Positions 1-14,288 are shown, numbered from the stretch's first letter. The stretch is DNA of 64,000 nucleotides from Arthrobacter sp. zg-Y820 (GCF_030142155.1 NZ_CP126247.1:1-64000), one strand, 5' to 3'. Numbers and translations: made by a program. The notes: generated by a model from the sequence alone, not told the origin.

Positions 1-100
1 TTATCCACCAACTGTGTATAAGTCTGTGGATGAACCGCCGGAAACCCGCTCGGGCTTCCATGTTTTCTGAGACCGCTGAGGGCGATCACGAGAGGTTTTT
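1..100. promoter_or_regulatory. dnaA upstream region with DnaA boxes (left part of oriC)
   Basis: DnaA-box-like 9-mers sit at 1-9 (TTATCCACC, one mismatch to TTATCCACA) and 25-33 (TGTGGATGA, one mismatch), with a weaker TGTGTATAA at 13-21. A ribosome binding site GAGAGG at 90-95 precedes the GTG start of dnaA. In actinobacteria the region before dnaA normally carries autoregulatory boxes; the rest of it lies left of the window edge. Confidence 0.7.
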
Positions 101-1519
101 GTGGGCACGGACGAAATCAACGACGTCGGCAGTTCCTGGCGCAAGGTCATTCGGACACTGGAAACCGATGACCGGGTCTCTCCGCGGCAGCGCGGATTCG
201 TGGTCCTGGCCCAGGCCCAGGGCCTGATCGGAACAACTCTGCTGGTGGCCGTTCCGAACGAGCTCACCCGCGAAGTCCTGCAGACGCAGCTCAAGCACAT
301 TCTGGACGAGGTGCTCCGCGGAGTCTTCCAGGCCGACATCCAGTGTGCCTTTGTCATTGACGCTGACATGATCCCGGCGGTGAAGGCCGATCCCGAGCCC
401 GAACCCGAGCGGCCGGCTCCCAGCCCGGTTCCCAGCGGAGAGAGCGCGCCGTCGCCGACGCCGCCGAGCACCTCCCAGGAGTTCGGCCGGCTGAATCCCA
501 AGTATGTTTTCGAAACCTTCGTGATCGGTTCTTCCAACCGGTTCGCCCACGCCGCAGCCGTCGCAGTAGCCGAAGCACCGGCCAAGGCCTACAACCCGCT
601 GTTCATCTACGGCGACTCGGGGCTGGGGAAGACCCACCTGCTGCACGCCATCGGACACTACGCACGGCATCTCTACACCGGCATCCGGGTGCGCTACGTG
701 AATTCCGAGGAGTTCACCAACGACTTCATCAACTCCATCCGCTATGACGAGGGCGCCAGCTTCAAGCAGCTCTACCGGAACGTGGACATTCTGCTGATCG
801 ATGACATCCAGTTCCTGGCCAACAAGGATGCCACGCAGGAAGAGTTTTTCCACACCTTCAACGCCCTGCACAACCACAACAAGCAGGTCGTCATCACCTC
901 GGACCTCCCGCCGAAGCAGCTCTCCGGCTTCGAGGAGCGCATGCGCTCACGCTTTGAATGGGGCCTGTTGACCGATGTGCAGCCGCCGGAGCTGGAAACC
1001 CGGATTGCGATCCTGCGCAAAAAGGCCATCGGCGACAGCCTCAGCGCTCCGGACGATGTCCTGGAGTACATCGCATCCAAAATTTCCACCAACATCCGGG
1101 AACTTGAGGGTGCGCTGATCCGCGTGACCGCGTTCGCCAGCCTGAACCGGCAGCAGGTGGACGTCGGCCTGGCCGAAATCGTGCTCAAGGACCTGATCAC
1201 CGACGACGGCGCACAGGAGATCACCGCCGCATCGATCCTCGGGCAGACGGCAGCGTACTTCCAGATCAGCCTCGAGGAACTTTGCTCGAAATCACGAACC
1301 CGCACATTGGTCACGGCCCGGCAGATCGCCATGTACCTCTGCCGGGAACTGACCGACATGTCGCTGCCCAAGATCGGCCAGGAGCTGGGCGGCCGGGACC
1401 ACACCACAGTCATCCACGCGGACCGTAAAATCCGGGAGCTCATGGCCGAGCGCCGGGCCATCTACAACCAGGTCACGGAACTTACCAACCGAATCAAGCA
1501 GCAGCAGCGCGAGGCATAA
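101..1519 (+). CDS. dnaA: Chromosomal replication initiator DnaA
   Basis: AAA+ initiator that binds DnaA boxes and melts oriC. The 472-residue protein has an N-terminal domain (about 1-90), a proline/glutamate-rich linker (about 95-130), the AAA+ core with Walker A GDSGLGKT at 171-178 and Walker B LLIDD at 231-235, and domain IV with the DnaA signature GGRDHTTV at 430-437. The GTG start is supported by GAGAGG five bases upstream. Length matches the family. DnaA boxes on both sides (1-33 and 1583-1755) imply autoregulation and place the origin here. Confidence 0.98.
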   Translation: MGTDEINDVGSSWRKVIRTLETDDRVSPRQRGFVVLAQAQGLIGTTLLVAVPNELTREVLQTQLKHILDEVLRGVFQADIQCAFVIDADMIPAVKADPEPEPERPAPSPVPSGESAPSPTPPSTSQEFGRLNPKYVFETFVIGSSNRFAHAAAVAVAEAPAKAYNPLFIYGDSGLGKTHLLHAIGHYARHLYTGIRVRYVNSEEFTNDFINSIRYDEGASFKQLYRNVDILLIDDIQFLANKDATQEEFFHTFNALHNHNKQVVITSDLPPKQLSGFEERMRSRFEWGLLTDVQPPELETRIAILRKKAIGDSLSAPDDVLEYIASKISTNIRELEGALIRVTAFASLNRQQVDVGLAEIVLKDLITDDGAQEITAASILGQTAAYFQISLEELCSKSRTRTLVTARQIAMYLCRELTDMSLPKIGQELGGRDHTTVIHADRKIRELMAERRAIYNQVTELTNRIKQQQREA

Positions 1520-2083
1520 TCCGCGCGCTGGCGGGGATCCGGGGCCCCGCAGGGGCTCAAAATTAACAGATGTGGACAAGGGTGTGGATAACCCGGTGGA
1601 TAACTCCTCGCAAGCAGCACTTCCCTGTGGATACGCGGAATTACAGAAAAGTTCCCCACAGCCCGGCGAGATCCCCGCAGCGGGGACCCACAGGTTATCC
1701 ACAGGCTTAAACCGCCATGACGCCCCGATGGGCCGGGTTATCCACAGTATCCACAGGAGTTATTAACACTACGAACCTTAAGAAATTCGGTTCCTCCAAA
1801 TAACATCTGACCTTTCCGGACCACCCTCGCATCCTGCACGGGACGAACATCTGATGTCTTCCATGAAGAGCCGGTGGCGGATCAGCGGAGACTTGGACAC
1901 CGTGCATCAACAGCGGGTCGGAAGCTAAGCTGGCACGGAGTATTGTTGTCATTCGCGGCCCATCCTGAGATGGTGTCTCGAAATGCGGCGCAGCTGCGGC
2001 GCCGCAGGGCACGCGACGCTCCCTCACTTGTCATGAAGATTCAGTTGTACTGAAAAGTACGTTGTGAAAGGCGGCACCCTGCA
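1520..2083. other. oriC: Replication origin oriC (dnaA-dnaN intergenic region)
   Basis: This 564-base non-coding stretch holds three perfect DnaA boxes: TGTGGATAA 1583-1591, TTATCCACA 1695-1703 and TTATCCACA 1738-1746. One-mismatch boxes lie at 1595-1603, 1626-1634 and 1747-1755. The last two boxes abut and are followed by the most AT-rich local segment (about 1758-1808), the likely unwinding element. The 1810-2083 part has no clear boxes and should carry the dnaN promoter; an AAAGGCGG ribosome site at about 2067-2074 serves dnaN. The position between dnaA and dnaN is the usual actinobacterial one. Confidence 0.92.
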
Positions 2084-3208
2084 GTGAAGTTCAGAGTTGA
2101 GCGGGATGTCCTGGCCGAAGCGGTTACATGGACAGCGCGTTCCCTCTCGCCGCGTCCCCCGGTTCCGGTTCTGTCGGGCCTGCTGATTCGGGCGGAGAGC
2201 GGATCACTGAGCATTGCCAGCTTCGACTACGAGATCTCGGCCCGGCTTCAGATCGCCGCCGACATCGCCGAAGAAGGCACCATCTTGGTTTCCGGCCGGC
2301 TCCTGGCCGAAATCTGCCGCAGCCTTCCGTCTGCTCCCGTCGAAGTTGAAACGGACGGATCGAAGGTCACGCTGACCTGCCGCAACAGCCGCTTCAACCT
2401 GGCGACCATGCCCGTTGCCGAGTATCCGGAGCTGCCGGCGCTTCCGGAGGTCAGCGGCGTCGTCGACGGCGAAGCCTTCGCGCAGGCCGTGTCCCAGGTC
2501 ATCATCGCCGCCAGCCGCGACGACACCTTGCCGATCCTGACCGGGGTGCGGATGGAGATCGAAGATGACCTCATCACCTTCCTGGCCACCGACCGGTACC
2601 GGCTTGCCCTGCGCGAGCTGTCCTGGAAGCCGGCCACCCCCGGCATCTCCACCAGCGCACTGGTCAAGGCCAAGACCCTCAACGAAGTTGCCAAGACCCT
2701 CGGCGGCGGCGGAGACCTGAACATCGCGTTCTCGGATGACAGCGAACTCATCGGGTTTGAAAGCGGCGGACGCCGCACCACCTCGCTGCTGGTGGACGGC
2801 GACTACCCCAAAATCCGGTCGCTGTTTCCGGACAACACCCCGATCCACGCCACCGTGGAAACCAGCGCCCTGGTGGAAGCCGTGCGCCGCGTGTCGCTGG
2901 TTGCCGAGCGGAACACCCCCGTGCGGCTCGCCTTCACCGACGGCCAGGTCACGCTGGACGCCGGCACGGGAGAAGATGCCCAGGCCTCCGAGGCGCTGGA
3001 AGCATCCCTGATTGGCGACGACATCACTGTCGCCTTCAACCCGCATTACCTCAGCGAGGGCCTGGGCGCCTTCCCGAGCAAGTACGTGCGCTTTTCGTTC
3101 ACCACGCCGCCGAAGCCGGCCGTGATTTCCGCTCAGGAAGAACTCACCGGCGATGACCAGGAAGACTACCGGTACCTGCTGATGCCGGTCCGGCTGCCCA
3201 ACCAGTAG
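2084..3208 (+). CDS. dnaN: DNA polymerase III subunit beta (sliding clamp)
   Basis: Ring-shaped processivity clamp for the replicative polymerase. The 374-residue product is full length for the actinobacterial family and starts MKFRVERDVLAEAV with a GTG codon preceded by AAAGGCGG. Typical clamp segments are visible: an internal LATDRYRLALREL segment and a C-terminal YRYLLMPVRLPNQ ending, which is the conserved MPxRL hydrophobic-groove tail. It lies directly downstream of oriC and 45 bases before gnd. Confidence 0.97.
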   Translation: MKFRVERDVLAEAVTWTARSLSPRPPVPVLSGLLIRAESGSLSIASFDYEISARLQIAADIAEEGTILVSGRLLAEICRSLPSAPVEVETDGSKVTLTCRNSRFNLATMPVAEYPELPALPEVSGVVDGEAFAQAVSQVIIAASRDDTLPILTGVRMEIEDDLITFLATDRYRLALRELSWKPATPGISTSALVKAKTLNEVAKTLGGGGDLNIAFSDDSELIGFESGGRRTTSLLVDGDYPKIRSLFPDNTPIHATVETSALVEAVRRVSLVAERNTPVRLAFTDGQVTLDAGTGEDAQASEALEASLIGDDITVAFNPHYLSEGLGAFPSKYVRFSFTTPPKPAVISAQEELTGDDQEDYRYLLMPVRLPNQ

Positions 3209-3253
3209 GGCGGGGCCCGCTCCGGCCGCGGACGCAAGGAAGAGGAACCCGAA

Positions 3254-4222
3254 ATGCACATTGGCCTCATCGGACTCGGCAAAATGGGTTTCCACATGCG
3301 TGAGCGGCTGCGCCGCAACGGTATCGACGTCACCGGTTTCGACCGGAATCCGGTGGTCAGCGACGTGATGTCGCTGACCGAACTGGTGGCTGAGCTGCCC
3401 TCGCCGCGGGTGGTGTGGGTAATGCTTCCGGCCGGAGAAGTCACCGATGCCGTGATCGCTGATCTGGCCGAGGTCCTGGCCGGCGGAGACCTGGTCATCG
3501 AGGGCGGCAACTCCCGCTACGACGCCGATCTCGCCAACGCGCAGAAGCTGGCCGCCGCCGGCATCCGGTATGTGGACTGCGGTGTCTCCGGAGGCGTTTG
3601 GGGCCAGGAAAACGGCTACGCCCTGATGGTCGGCGGCAACGCGGAAGATGTTGCCCTGGCGATGCCCGTCTTCGACGCCCTGCGGCCAGAGGGCCCCCGG
3701 GAGCGGAGCTTCGTGCATGCGGGCAGCGTGGGTGCGGGGCACTACGCCAAGATGATTCACAACGGCATCGAGTACGGTCTCATGCAGGCCTACGCCGAGG
3801 GATACGAGCTGCTGGCCGGCAAGGACATCATCACGGATGCGCCCGCCGTCATGCACGCCTGGCAGGACGGCACCGTGATCCGCTCCTGGCTGCTTGACCT
3901 GGCGCTCAATGCCCTGGATGAAGATCCCGAGCTGAGCCGGATTGCCGGTTACGCGGAGGATTCCGGGGCCGGCAGATGGGCGGTCGAGGAGGCTGTTGCC
4001 AGCGGCATCCCGGCGCCGGCCCTTACCGCAGCCCTGTACGCCAGGTTCGCGTCCCGGCAGGACGAATCTCCGGCCATGAAGATGGTGGCGGCACTGCGGA
4101 ACCAGTTCGGGGGACACCCGGCGAAGCCCGCCGGTGCACCGGCGGAGGCACTGCAGCAGCCCCCGCAACCGCTCCCGGACCTGCCGCCGGCCGCCGTCGA
4201 CGGCACCGGCAGCCCGGAGTAG
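3254..4222 (+). CDS. gnd: 6-phosphogluconate dehydrogenase, decarboxylating (short form)
   Basis: Oxidises 6-phosphogluconate to ribulose-5-phosphate and CO2 in the pentose phosphate pathway. It has the dinucleotide motif GLGKMG (7-12), the substrate segment GGNSRYDAD (84-92), VSGGVWGQENG (111-121) and the catalytic KMIHNGIEYG (166-175). At 322 residues it belongs to the short class rather than the 470-residue class. Asp30 after the second beta strand (GFDRNP) suggests NAD+ rather than NADP+; this is inference. gnd between dnaN and recF is a common actinobacterial arrangement. It can act with gntP/gntK at 33.9-35.9 kb. Confidence 0.93.
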   Translation: MHIGLIGLGKMGFHMRERLRRNGIDVTGFDRNPVVSDVMSLTELVAELPSPRVVWVMLPAGEVTDAVIADLAEVLAGGDLVIEGGNSRYDADLANAQKLAAAGIRYVDCGVSGGVWGQENGYALMVGGNAEDVALAMPVFDALRPEGPRERSFVHAGSVGAGHYAKMIHNGIEYGLMQAYAEGYELLAGKDIITDAPAVMHAWQDGTVIRSWLLDLALNALDEDPELSRIAGYAEDSGAGRWAVEEAVASGIPAPALTAALYARFASRQDESPAMKMVAALRNQFGGHPAKPAGAPAEALQQPPQPLPDLPPAAVDGTGSPE

Positions 4223-4343
4223 TCCGGCGGCAGTAGGCTGGAAGACAGGAACCTGCCGGACGGCTTTCGGTGAAACAGCAGGAACGCAGGACAGCAGGAA
4301 CAGAAAAACGGCCAAGCGGAAGGCAGGACAAAGGTGGACGGGT

Positions 4344-5528
4344 TTGTACATTGATTACCTCTCACTGACCGGCTTCCGCAGCTACGCGCAGCTGGATCTG
4401 GAGCTCAAACCCGGAGTCACCGTTTTCGTCGGGCCCAACGGGACCGGCAAAACCAACATTGTCGAAGCGATCGGCTACCTGGCGTCCCTGTCCTCGCACC
4501 GGGTCAGCACCGATGCCCCGCTGGTCGCCTTCGATGCTGACCAGGCGCTGGTGCGGGCCAGGCTGGTGAAGGGCACCCGGCGCACCAGCGTGGAGCTGGA
4601 ACTCAATCCCGGCCGGACGAACCGCGCCCGGATCAACCGCGCCAACCCGGTGCGCGCGCGGGAGATCCTGGGGCTGTGCCGGACGGTCCTGTTTGCTCCG
4701 GAAGACCTCACCCTGGTCAAGGGCGACCCGTCCAGCCGGCGCAAGTTCATCGACGACCTGATCGTCTCGCTGGTGCCGCACCATGCTGCCACCCGCAGCG
4801 ACTATGAGCGCGTGCTCAAACAGCGCAACGCCCTGCTGAAATCGGCCCGCGCAGCGGGCCGCTTCACCGCCTCCCACGAAGCGACCCTGGAAGTCTGGGA
4901 CCAGCACATGGCCGTTGCGGGCGCCCGCCTGCTCGCGGCCCGGCTGCAGGCACTGCGCCGGCTGCAGCCGCATCTGCAGAGCGCCTACCGGGACCTGACG
5001 GACGGCTCCAAGGCCGCCCGCGCCGTCTACCGCTCAACCCTTCAGGGCGCGGTGAACGACGACGGCGCCGTCGTCGGCGATCCCGACCCGGAGGAGCTGT
5101 ACGCGCTCACCGAAGCCGAGCTGACCGAGCGTTTCCTGGCGGCCTTCCTGGCCAACCGCCGCCGGGAAATTGAGCGCGGAGTCTCGCTGGTGGGTCCGCA
5201 CCGGGACGATCTTGAGCTCATTCTGGGTCAGGCACCGGCCAAGGGGTACGCCTCCCACGGTGAGACCTGGTCCTTCGCACTGGCCCTGCGGCTGGGAACG
5301 TATTACCTGCTCCTCGACGACGACGAGAGCCCGGGAGCCGGACCCATCCTGATCCTGGACGACGTCTTTGCCGAACTCGATGTCCAGCGCCGCAGCCGGC
5401 TCGCCGGCATCGTCTCCGGCGCCGAACAGGTGCTCGTCACCGCCGCCGTGGCGGGAGACATTCCCGAAGCCCTGGCCGGGGAACTGATCACAGTGGTTCC
5501 CGGAGGCATCAGTGTTCCCGCCGTCTGA
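4344..5528 (+). CDS. recF: DNA replication and repair protein RecF
   Basis: SMC-like ATPase that helps load RecA at gapped DNA. A TTG start at 4344 (MYIDYLSLTGFRSY) with AAAGG at 4330-4334 gives 394 residues, the normal family size; the frame is open further upstream but that part overlaps gnd and looks unlike RecF. Walker A GPNGTGKT is at residues 30-37, the Walker B/D-loop region is PILILDDVFAELD near the C terminus, and the LVGPHRDDLEL segment is also present. The stop overlaps the next gene by 17 bases, implying translational coupling. Confidence 0.95.
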   Translation: MYIDYLSLTGFRSYAQLDLELKPGVTVFVGPNGTGKTNIVEAIGYLASLSSHRVSTDAPLVAFDADQALVRARLVKGTRRTSVELELNPGRTNRARINRANPVRAREILGLCRTVLFAPEDLTLVKGDPSSRRKFIDDLIVSLVPHHAATRSDYERVLKQRNALLKSARAAGRFTASHEATLEVWDQHMAVAGARLLAARLQALRRLQPHLQSAYRDLTDGSKAARAVYRSTLQGAVNDDGAVVGDPDPEELYALTEAELTERFLAAFLANRRREIERGVSLVGPHRDDLELILGQAPAKGYASHGETWSFALALRLGTYYLLLDDDESPGAGPILILDDVFAELDVQRRSRLAGIVSGAEQVLVTAAVAGDIPEALAGELITVVPGGISVPAV

Positions 5529-6117
5529 CGGACAAGGCGGCGAGGGAACCACACCGGATCCCGGAGCCGGGCTGCCGCCCGCAGGCGCCACGGGCCGGCC
5601 GGAAACCGACGAGGCGGAAATCCGCCAGGACGCGGCCCAGGCCCAGCTGAACCGGATGCGGCAGGCCGCCCAGGCCCGCGGCAACCAGCGGATCCCGGCC
5701 GGCCGGCGCAAGGCCGGACACCGCCGGGCCGCGCTGCCGTTCGTGCCGGGTGAATACACCGGCCGGGATCCCCAGGGCGTGGGCAAGGTTTTCAACCGGT
5801 TCGTCAGCGAACGCGGCTGGAACTCCCCCGTGGCAGTGGGGTCGGTGATTTCACGGTGGGAAGAACTGGTCGGAGCCGATGTCAGCGCGCACTGCAAGCC
5901 GGAGTCCTTCTCTGACACCACGGTTCAGGTCCGCTGCGATTCCACCGCCTGGGCCACCCAGCTGCGGCTGCTGCGCAGCGCGCTGATCAGCCGGTTCGAT
6001 GCGGAACTCGGCCCCGGCGTCGTCACCAAGATCGAAGTGATCGGTCCGGCCGCGCCCAACTGGCGCAAGGGGCTGCGCACCGTCAAGGGACGCGGCCCGC
6101 GGGACACCTACGGATAG
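5512..6117 (+). CDS. DUF721 family protein (RecF-gyrB intervening protein)
   Basis: A 201-residue protein of the DciA-like DUF721 family that sits between recF and gyrB in many actinobacteria. The first 80 residues are proline/glutamine-rich and probably disordered. The DUF721 fold follows, with WEELVGADVSAHCKPESF and the STAWATQLRLLRSALISRF segment. In other bacteria DciA-type DUF721 proteins load or assist the replicative helicase, so a replication role is plausible but inferred. The GTG start is set by GGAGG at 5502-5506 inside recF. Confidence 0.88.
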   Translation: MFPPSDGQGGEGTTPDPGAGLPPAGATGRPETDEAEIRQDAAQAQLNRMRQAAQARGNQRIPAGRRKAGHRRAALPFVPGEYTGRDPQGVGKVFNRFVSERGWNSPVAVGSVISRWEELVGADVSAHCKPESFSDTTVQVRCDSTAWATQLRLLRSALISRFDAELGPGVVTKIEVIGPAAPNWRKGLRTVKGRGPRDTYG

Positions 6118-8489
<2,372 letters not shown>

Positions 8490-8551
8490 GACCACGCCAC
8501 CCCTCCTCAGCGTCAGCGGATTTACAGAGCTTTTGAAGAACGGAACAACCA

Positions 8552-11175
<2,624 letters not shown>

Positions 11176-11179
<4 letters not shown>

Positions 11180-11685
11180 GCTCGACCAACTCAAATCCGC
11201 GGTCGACGTCGGGCACCGGTCCGCGGGTAAAGACACCCGCGCGTCCGGCCCAGCGCCCCGGGGGTGGTCAGAGCGCTCCGGCCAACCGGCAACCGCTCGT
11301 CAAGCCTGCACCGAAGGCCAAGGCCCGCAAGGCACGCCTCCTGGTGAGCAAGATCGATCCCTGGTCCGTGCTGAAGATGGCGTTCCTGCTGTCGGTGGCC
11401 CTGGGCGTGGTGACAGTGGTCGCGGCCATCGTGCTGTGGACCGTCCTGGACCTGACGGGGATCTTTGACCGGGTCAACACTCTTCTGGGCGACATTGCCG
11501 GCACCGAATCCGGCGGTTTTGACCTCCGCGAGTTCGCATCGCTGGGGCAGGTGGTCTCCTTCGCGACCATCATCGCGGTCGTCAACGTGCTGCTGCTGAC
11601 GGCGCTGTCCATGCTCGCCTCCGTGCTGTACAACATCGCTTCCACCCTCGTGGGCGGCATCGGTGTCACCCTGACGGACGACTAG
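11176..11685 (+). CDS. DUF3566 domain-containing membrane protein
   Basis: A 169-residue protein with a basic, proline-rich cytoplasmic N terminus (about 1-55) and two transmembrane segments (about 66-90 and 128-152). This is the DUF3566 family found immediately after gyrA across actinobacteria; its function is not established. The GTG start overlaps the gyrA stop (GTGA) and has GGAGGT at 11165-11170, so it is translated from the gyrase mRNA. Two hairpins follow it. Confidence 0.88.
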
Positions 11686-11750
11686 GCGGAAAAATCCGCC
11701 AAAATTCCGATTATTTTGCCCGGCCGGCTCCGCAAAATCGCCGGCCGGGC
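11685..11750 (+). terminator. Tandem hairpins after the gyrBA-DUF3566 operon
   Basis: Two perfect dyads follow the stop codon: GGCGGA-AAAA-TCCGCC at 11685-11700 and a 10-bp stem GCCCGGCCGG/CCGGCCGGGC at 11718-11750 with a 13-base loop. No strong T-run follows, but they probably end the gyrase transcript before tRNA-Ile. Confidence 0.6.
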
Positions 11751-11833
11751 AGAAAATCGAACCGAAATGGGATCCGGATTTGGGTTCCCGGCGGAGGTGG
11801 GGTAAAGTTTTATCTCGGCCCGAGAAGGTATCG

Positions 11834-11907
11834 GGGCGCATAGCTCAGGCGGTTAGAGCGCTTCGCTGATAACGAAGAGGTCCCAGGTTCAAGTCCTGGT
11901 GCGCCCA
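11834..11907 (+). tRNA. tRNA-Ile (GAT anticodon)
   Basis: A 74-base cloverleaf. The acceptor arms GGGCGCA/TGCGCCC pair fully with discriminator A at 11907, and the T-loop GGTTCAAGTCC is intact. The anticodon is GAT at 11868-11870 in a CTTCG...CGAAG stem region. No CCA is encoded. tRNA-Ile and tRNA-Ala downstream of gyrA is the standard actinobacterial order. Confidence 0.96.
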
Positions 11908-11952
11908 CGGAACATCACCGCAAGGTGATGCGCCACTAGGCAAGGAGGCACT

Positions 11953-12072
11953 GTGAAGAAGTTGCTGGCAGCAGCTGCAGCGGCAGTCGCGGGAATCCTT
12001 GCGGTAAAAAAATGGCAGGAAACTGCCGTGGAGAAATCCGTCTGGAAGTCCGCAACCGACAAGGTTGATTGA
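11953..12072 (+). CDS. DLW-39 family small protein
   Basis: A 39-residue peptide starting MKKLLAAAAAAVAGILAVKK, with a GTG start and a strong AAGGAGG at 11942-11948. It has one short hydrophobic helix followed by a charged tail ending SVWKSATDKVD. Length, position between the two tRNAs and the WxxATD tail match the DLW-39 family; the eponymous DLW is SVW here. The function of the family is unknown; a single-pass membrane peptide is likely. Confidence 0.85.
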   Translation: MKKLLAAAAAAVAGILAVKKWQETAVEKSVWKSATDKVD

Positions 12073-12140
12073 TCTTCAGTAAAGAATGAATCGGTTCCAC
12101 CGCAGGTCCGGGTGGGGTACACTGGATGAGTTCACATTTC

Positions 12141-12213
12141 GGGGGCATGGCGCAATTGGTAGCGCACCTGCTTTGCAAGCAGGGGGTTCGGGGTTCGAGT
12201 CCCCGTGCCTCCA
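12141..12213 (+). tRNA. tRNA-Ala (TGC anticodon)
   Basis: A 73-base cloverleaf with acceptor GGGGGCA/TGCCTCC (one G-T pair), discriminator A at 12213, anticodon stem CCTGC/GCAGG and anticodon TGC at 12174-12176. The T-arm GGGGTTCGAGTCCCC is intact. No encoded CCA. Confidence 0.96.
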
Positions 12214-12218
12214 CCGAA

Positions 12219-12249
12219 AGAAAGTCCCGGCCGCTGGCCGGGACTTTCT
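12219..12249 (+). terminator. Rho-independent-type terminator after tRNA-Ala
   Basis: A perfect 14-bp stem, AGAAAGTCCCGGCC (12219-12232) with AGGCC-ended complement at 12236-12249, closed by the 3-base loop GCT. It lies six bases after the tRNA. Confidence 0.85.
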
Positions 12250-12311
12250 GCGTTTAACCCTCGAGCTGCCGCGTTCCGTAACTCTCCGCCGGGTCACCTA
12301 TTGTTGCTCTT

Positions 12312-13223
12312 GTGACCGTTTTACTCGCCGTGATCGGCGTCCTTGGAGTATCAGCTTCCGGCCCCATCATGGCAGCCACGGCAGCCCCCGCCCTGGCCAT
12401 AGCCTTTTGGCGCAACGCCCTGGGCGCGGTGGTCATGGGGGCACCGGCGGTGCTGCGCAATCCGGGAGGTTTCGCCCGCCTGACCCGCGCCGAGACCAAA
12501 TGGACTGCCCTGGCATCAGTTGCCCTGGCCCTGCACTTCGCCTGCTTCATCACCGCACTGCAGCTCACCTCGGTGGCTGCGGCGACGGCCCTGGTCTGCC
12601 TGCAGGCGGGATGGATCGCGCTCTTCAACCTGTTCCGGGGCATTCCGGTCGCTCCCCGGGTGCTGGCGGGGCTGGGAGCGGCCCTTGCCGGCGTCATCGT
12701 CATCACGGGCTTTGACCTGGCGCTGTCCCGCGATGCGCTCATCGGAGACCTGCTGGCCGTGGCCGGCGGGGCGCTGGCCGGGCTGTACACCATCGCCGGA
12801 GGCAAGGCCCGGGCGACCATGAGCACCGGCACCTACACCTCGCTCTGCTATGGGCTGTGCGCAGCACTCCTGCTGGTGCTGTGCGCGGCCTTCGGGCAGC
12901 CGCTGGTGTCCTTTGAACCGGCCGCGTGGGCGGGAATCCTGGCCGTGACCGTTGTGGCCCAGCTGCTGGGCCACACCGTGTTCAACCATCTGCTGGCAGT
13001 GATCTCGCCGCTGGTGGTTTCCATGATCATCCTGTTGGAGATTCCCGGTGCCGCCATCCTGGCCGCGGTGTTCCTCGGCGAGCAGCTGCCGGCGGGAACC
13101 TACGCCGGGCTGGCGCTTATCCTGGCCGGCCTCGCCGTCGTCGTAACCGGGCAGGGGCGCCGCTCCCGGGCCCAGGCGCTTCCGCCGGCGCCGCCCGCCC
13201 TGGGCGGAGACATCGGGGACTGA
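12312..13223 (+). CDS. EamA/DMT family transporter
   Basis: A 303-residue, almost wholly hydrophobic protein with about ten transmembrane helices in two homologous halves, the layout of drug/metabolite transporters. Visible family features include FWRNALGAVVMG in the first EamA repeat and LLEIPGAAILAAVFLGEQL in the second (the conserved P-x(n)-GE-L stretch). The substrate cannot be told from sequence. The GTG start at 12312 lacks a strong ribosome site, so the true start could be slightly different. A strong bidirectional terminator follows. Confidence 0.85.
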   Translation: MTVLLAVIGVLGVSASGPIMAATAAPALAIAFWRNALGAVVMGAPAVLRNPGGFARLTRAETKWTALASVALALHFACFITALQLTSVAAATALVCLQAGWIALFNLFRGIPVAPRVLAGLGAALAGVIVITGFDLALSRDALIGDLLAVAGGALAGLYTIAGGKARATMSTGTYTSLCYGLCAALLLVLCAAFGQPLVSFEPAAWAGILAVTVVAQLLGHTVFNHLLAVISPLVVSMIILLEIPGAAILAAVFLGEQLPAGTYAGLALILAGLAVVVTGQGRRSRAQALPPAPPALGGDIGD

Positions 13224-13238
13224 ACCGACGCAGCACGC

Positions 13239-13274
13239 AAAGGAGGGCTCCCGCGAATGCGGGAGCCCTCCTTT
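13239..13274. terminator. Bidirectional terminator
   Basis: A perfect 16-bp stem starting AAAGGAGGGCTCCCGC (13239-13254) with loop GAAT and its complement at 13259-13274. The A-run on one side and T-run on the other fit termination of both the exporter gene and the convergent gene. Confidence 0.9.
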
Positions 13275-13304
13275 GGCTAAGCGAACTGCGGTGAAGCTAC
13301 CGGG

Positions 13305-14288
13305 TTATTCGGCGGTCTTCTCCGAGGGCTTGTCGGCGTGTGCACCGGAGGTCTTGGCAGCGTCAGCAGCCTTCGAAGCGGCTTCCTTGCTGTGCTTGGC
13401 GGCCTCCGCGCCCTTTTCACCGGACCGTGCAGCGGCGCGCTCCGCGGCCTCCTTGATGCTGGCAACGGTCTCCTTGGTCTCCTTCGCGGATTCCTTGCCG
13501 TTGGAAGCAGCCTTGTCGGCATTGCTGACAGCGGGCTTGGGAGCCGGGGTCACGGGAGCCGTCGGAGCGGGAGCCGTCGGTGCGGCGGCGGGCTTGGCAG
13601 CGGCGGGCTTGGGCTCGGGAACCGCAATGGTCTCGGGCTTAGCCGGTGCCGGCGTCTTCCACGGATCCTCCACCGGGCGCGAGGCGCGCCACGCGGCGGC
13701 GCCTGCAGCCACGGCTGCTGCGATGATGCCGAAGATCAGCCAGCCCTTGCCGCCGCCCTTCTGGCTCTTGCGGGCGGCCTTGGCTGCCTGAGCGGCTGCC
13801 TTCCGGGCCTTCTTCAGCGCCTTCTTGTTGCCGGTTGCCTTGGCAACCGCCGTCTGAACCGGAATCGAAGCGGCACCCAGGCTGCGGGTTACCGTAGCCG
13901 AGGCATCACCGATGCGGGTGGAGAGGCTGGGAATGTAGTCCTCCACAACCTTGTCCCGCGCTCCGTTGATAGCCGGAGTGGCGCGGTCCAGGGTGTGCTG
14001 GATGCGGGGGGTGGCTTCGTCCACGGTTTTGCTGATCCTCGGACCGACCTTCTGGAGGCCTTCCTGGATGCGGGGGGTGACCGTTGCTACTCCAGCGGCA
14101 ACACCGTCTCCGACCTTCTGGAGGCCTTCCTGGATCTTGGGTGAGGCGGTCTCGATGCCCTTTTCGATGCGGGGCACTGCCCAGTCACGAGCAGCTTCCA
14201 CCTTCGGTGCAGCCCAGTCACGTGCGGTCTCTACGCCTGCAGTGACATTGGATTCAAAGTCACGGGCCATGCGGTCCTTCTTCTTCAA
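13305..14288 (-). CDS. Alanine-rich helical-repeat membrane protein, unknown function
   Basis: Not recognised as a named family. The N-terminal 130 residues are amphipathic repeats of about 11 and 22 residues punctuated by proline (such as ASPKIQEGLQKVG and TPRIQEGLQKVG). One transmembrane segment follows a lysine-rich stretch (about residues 178-200, GWLIFGIIAAAVAAGAAAW). The C-terminal 120 residues are Pro/Ala- then Lys/Ala/Glu-rich and resemble late-embryogenesis or apolipoprotein-like sequence. Start: TTG at 14288 has GGAGGT five bases upstream; an ATG at 14270 (MARDFES) with AAGGA is an equal alternative. A structural or envelope role is only a guess. Confidence 0.75.
   Translation of the reverse strand: MKKKDRMARDFESNVTAGVETARDWAAPKVEAARDWAVPRIEKGIETASPKIQEGLQKVGDGVAAGVATVTPRIQEGLQKVGPRISKTVDEATPRIQHTLDRATPAINGARDKVVEDYIPSLSTRIGDASATVTRSLGAASIPVQTAVAKATGNKKALKKARKAAAQAAKAARKSQKGGGKGWLIFGIIAAAVAAGAAAWRASRPVEDPWKTPAPAKPETIAVPEPKPAAAKPAAAPTAPAPTAPVTPAPKPAVSNADKAASNGKESAKETKETVASIKEAAERAAARSGEKGAEAAKHSKEAASKAADAAKTSGAHADKPSEKTAE
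14045..14135. repeat. 25-bp exact direct repeat with 66-bp period inside the helical-repeat gene
   Basis: The 25 bases at 14045-14069 recur exactly at 14111-14135. The offset is 66 bases (22 codons), so the DNA repeat encodes the duplicated IQEGLQKVG unit and marks a recent in-frame duplication. Confidence 0.85.

Noticed and set aside
2204..4351. A 715-codon minus-strand frame over dnaN and gnd
   Set aside because: Fully antisense to two conserved genes and without recognisable domains.
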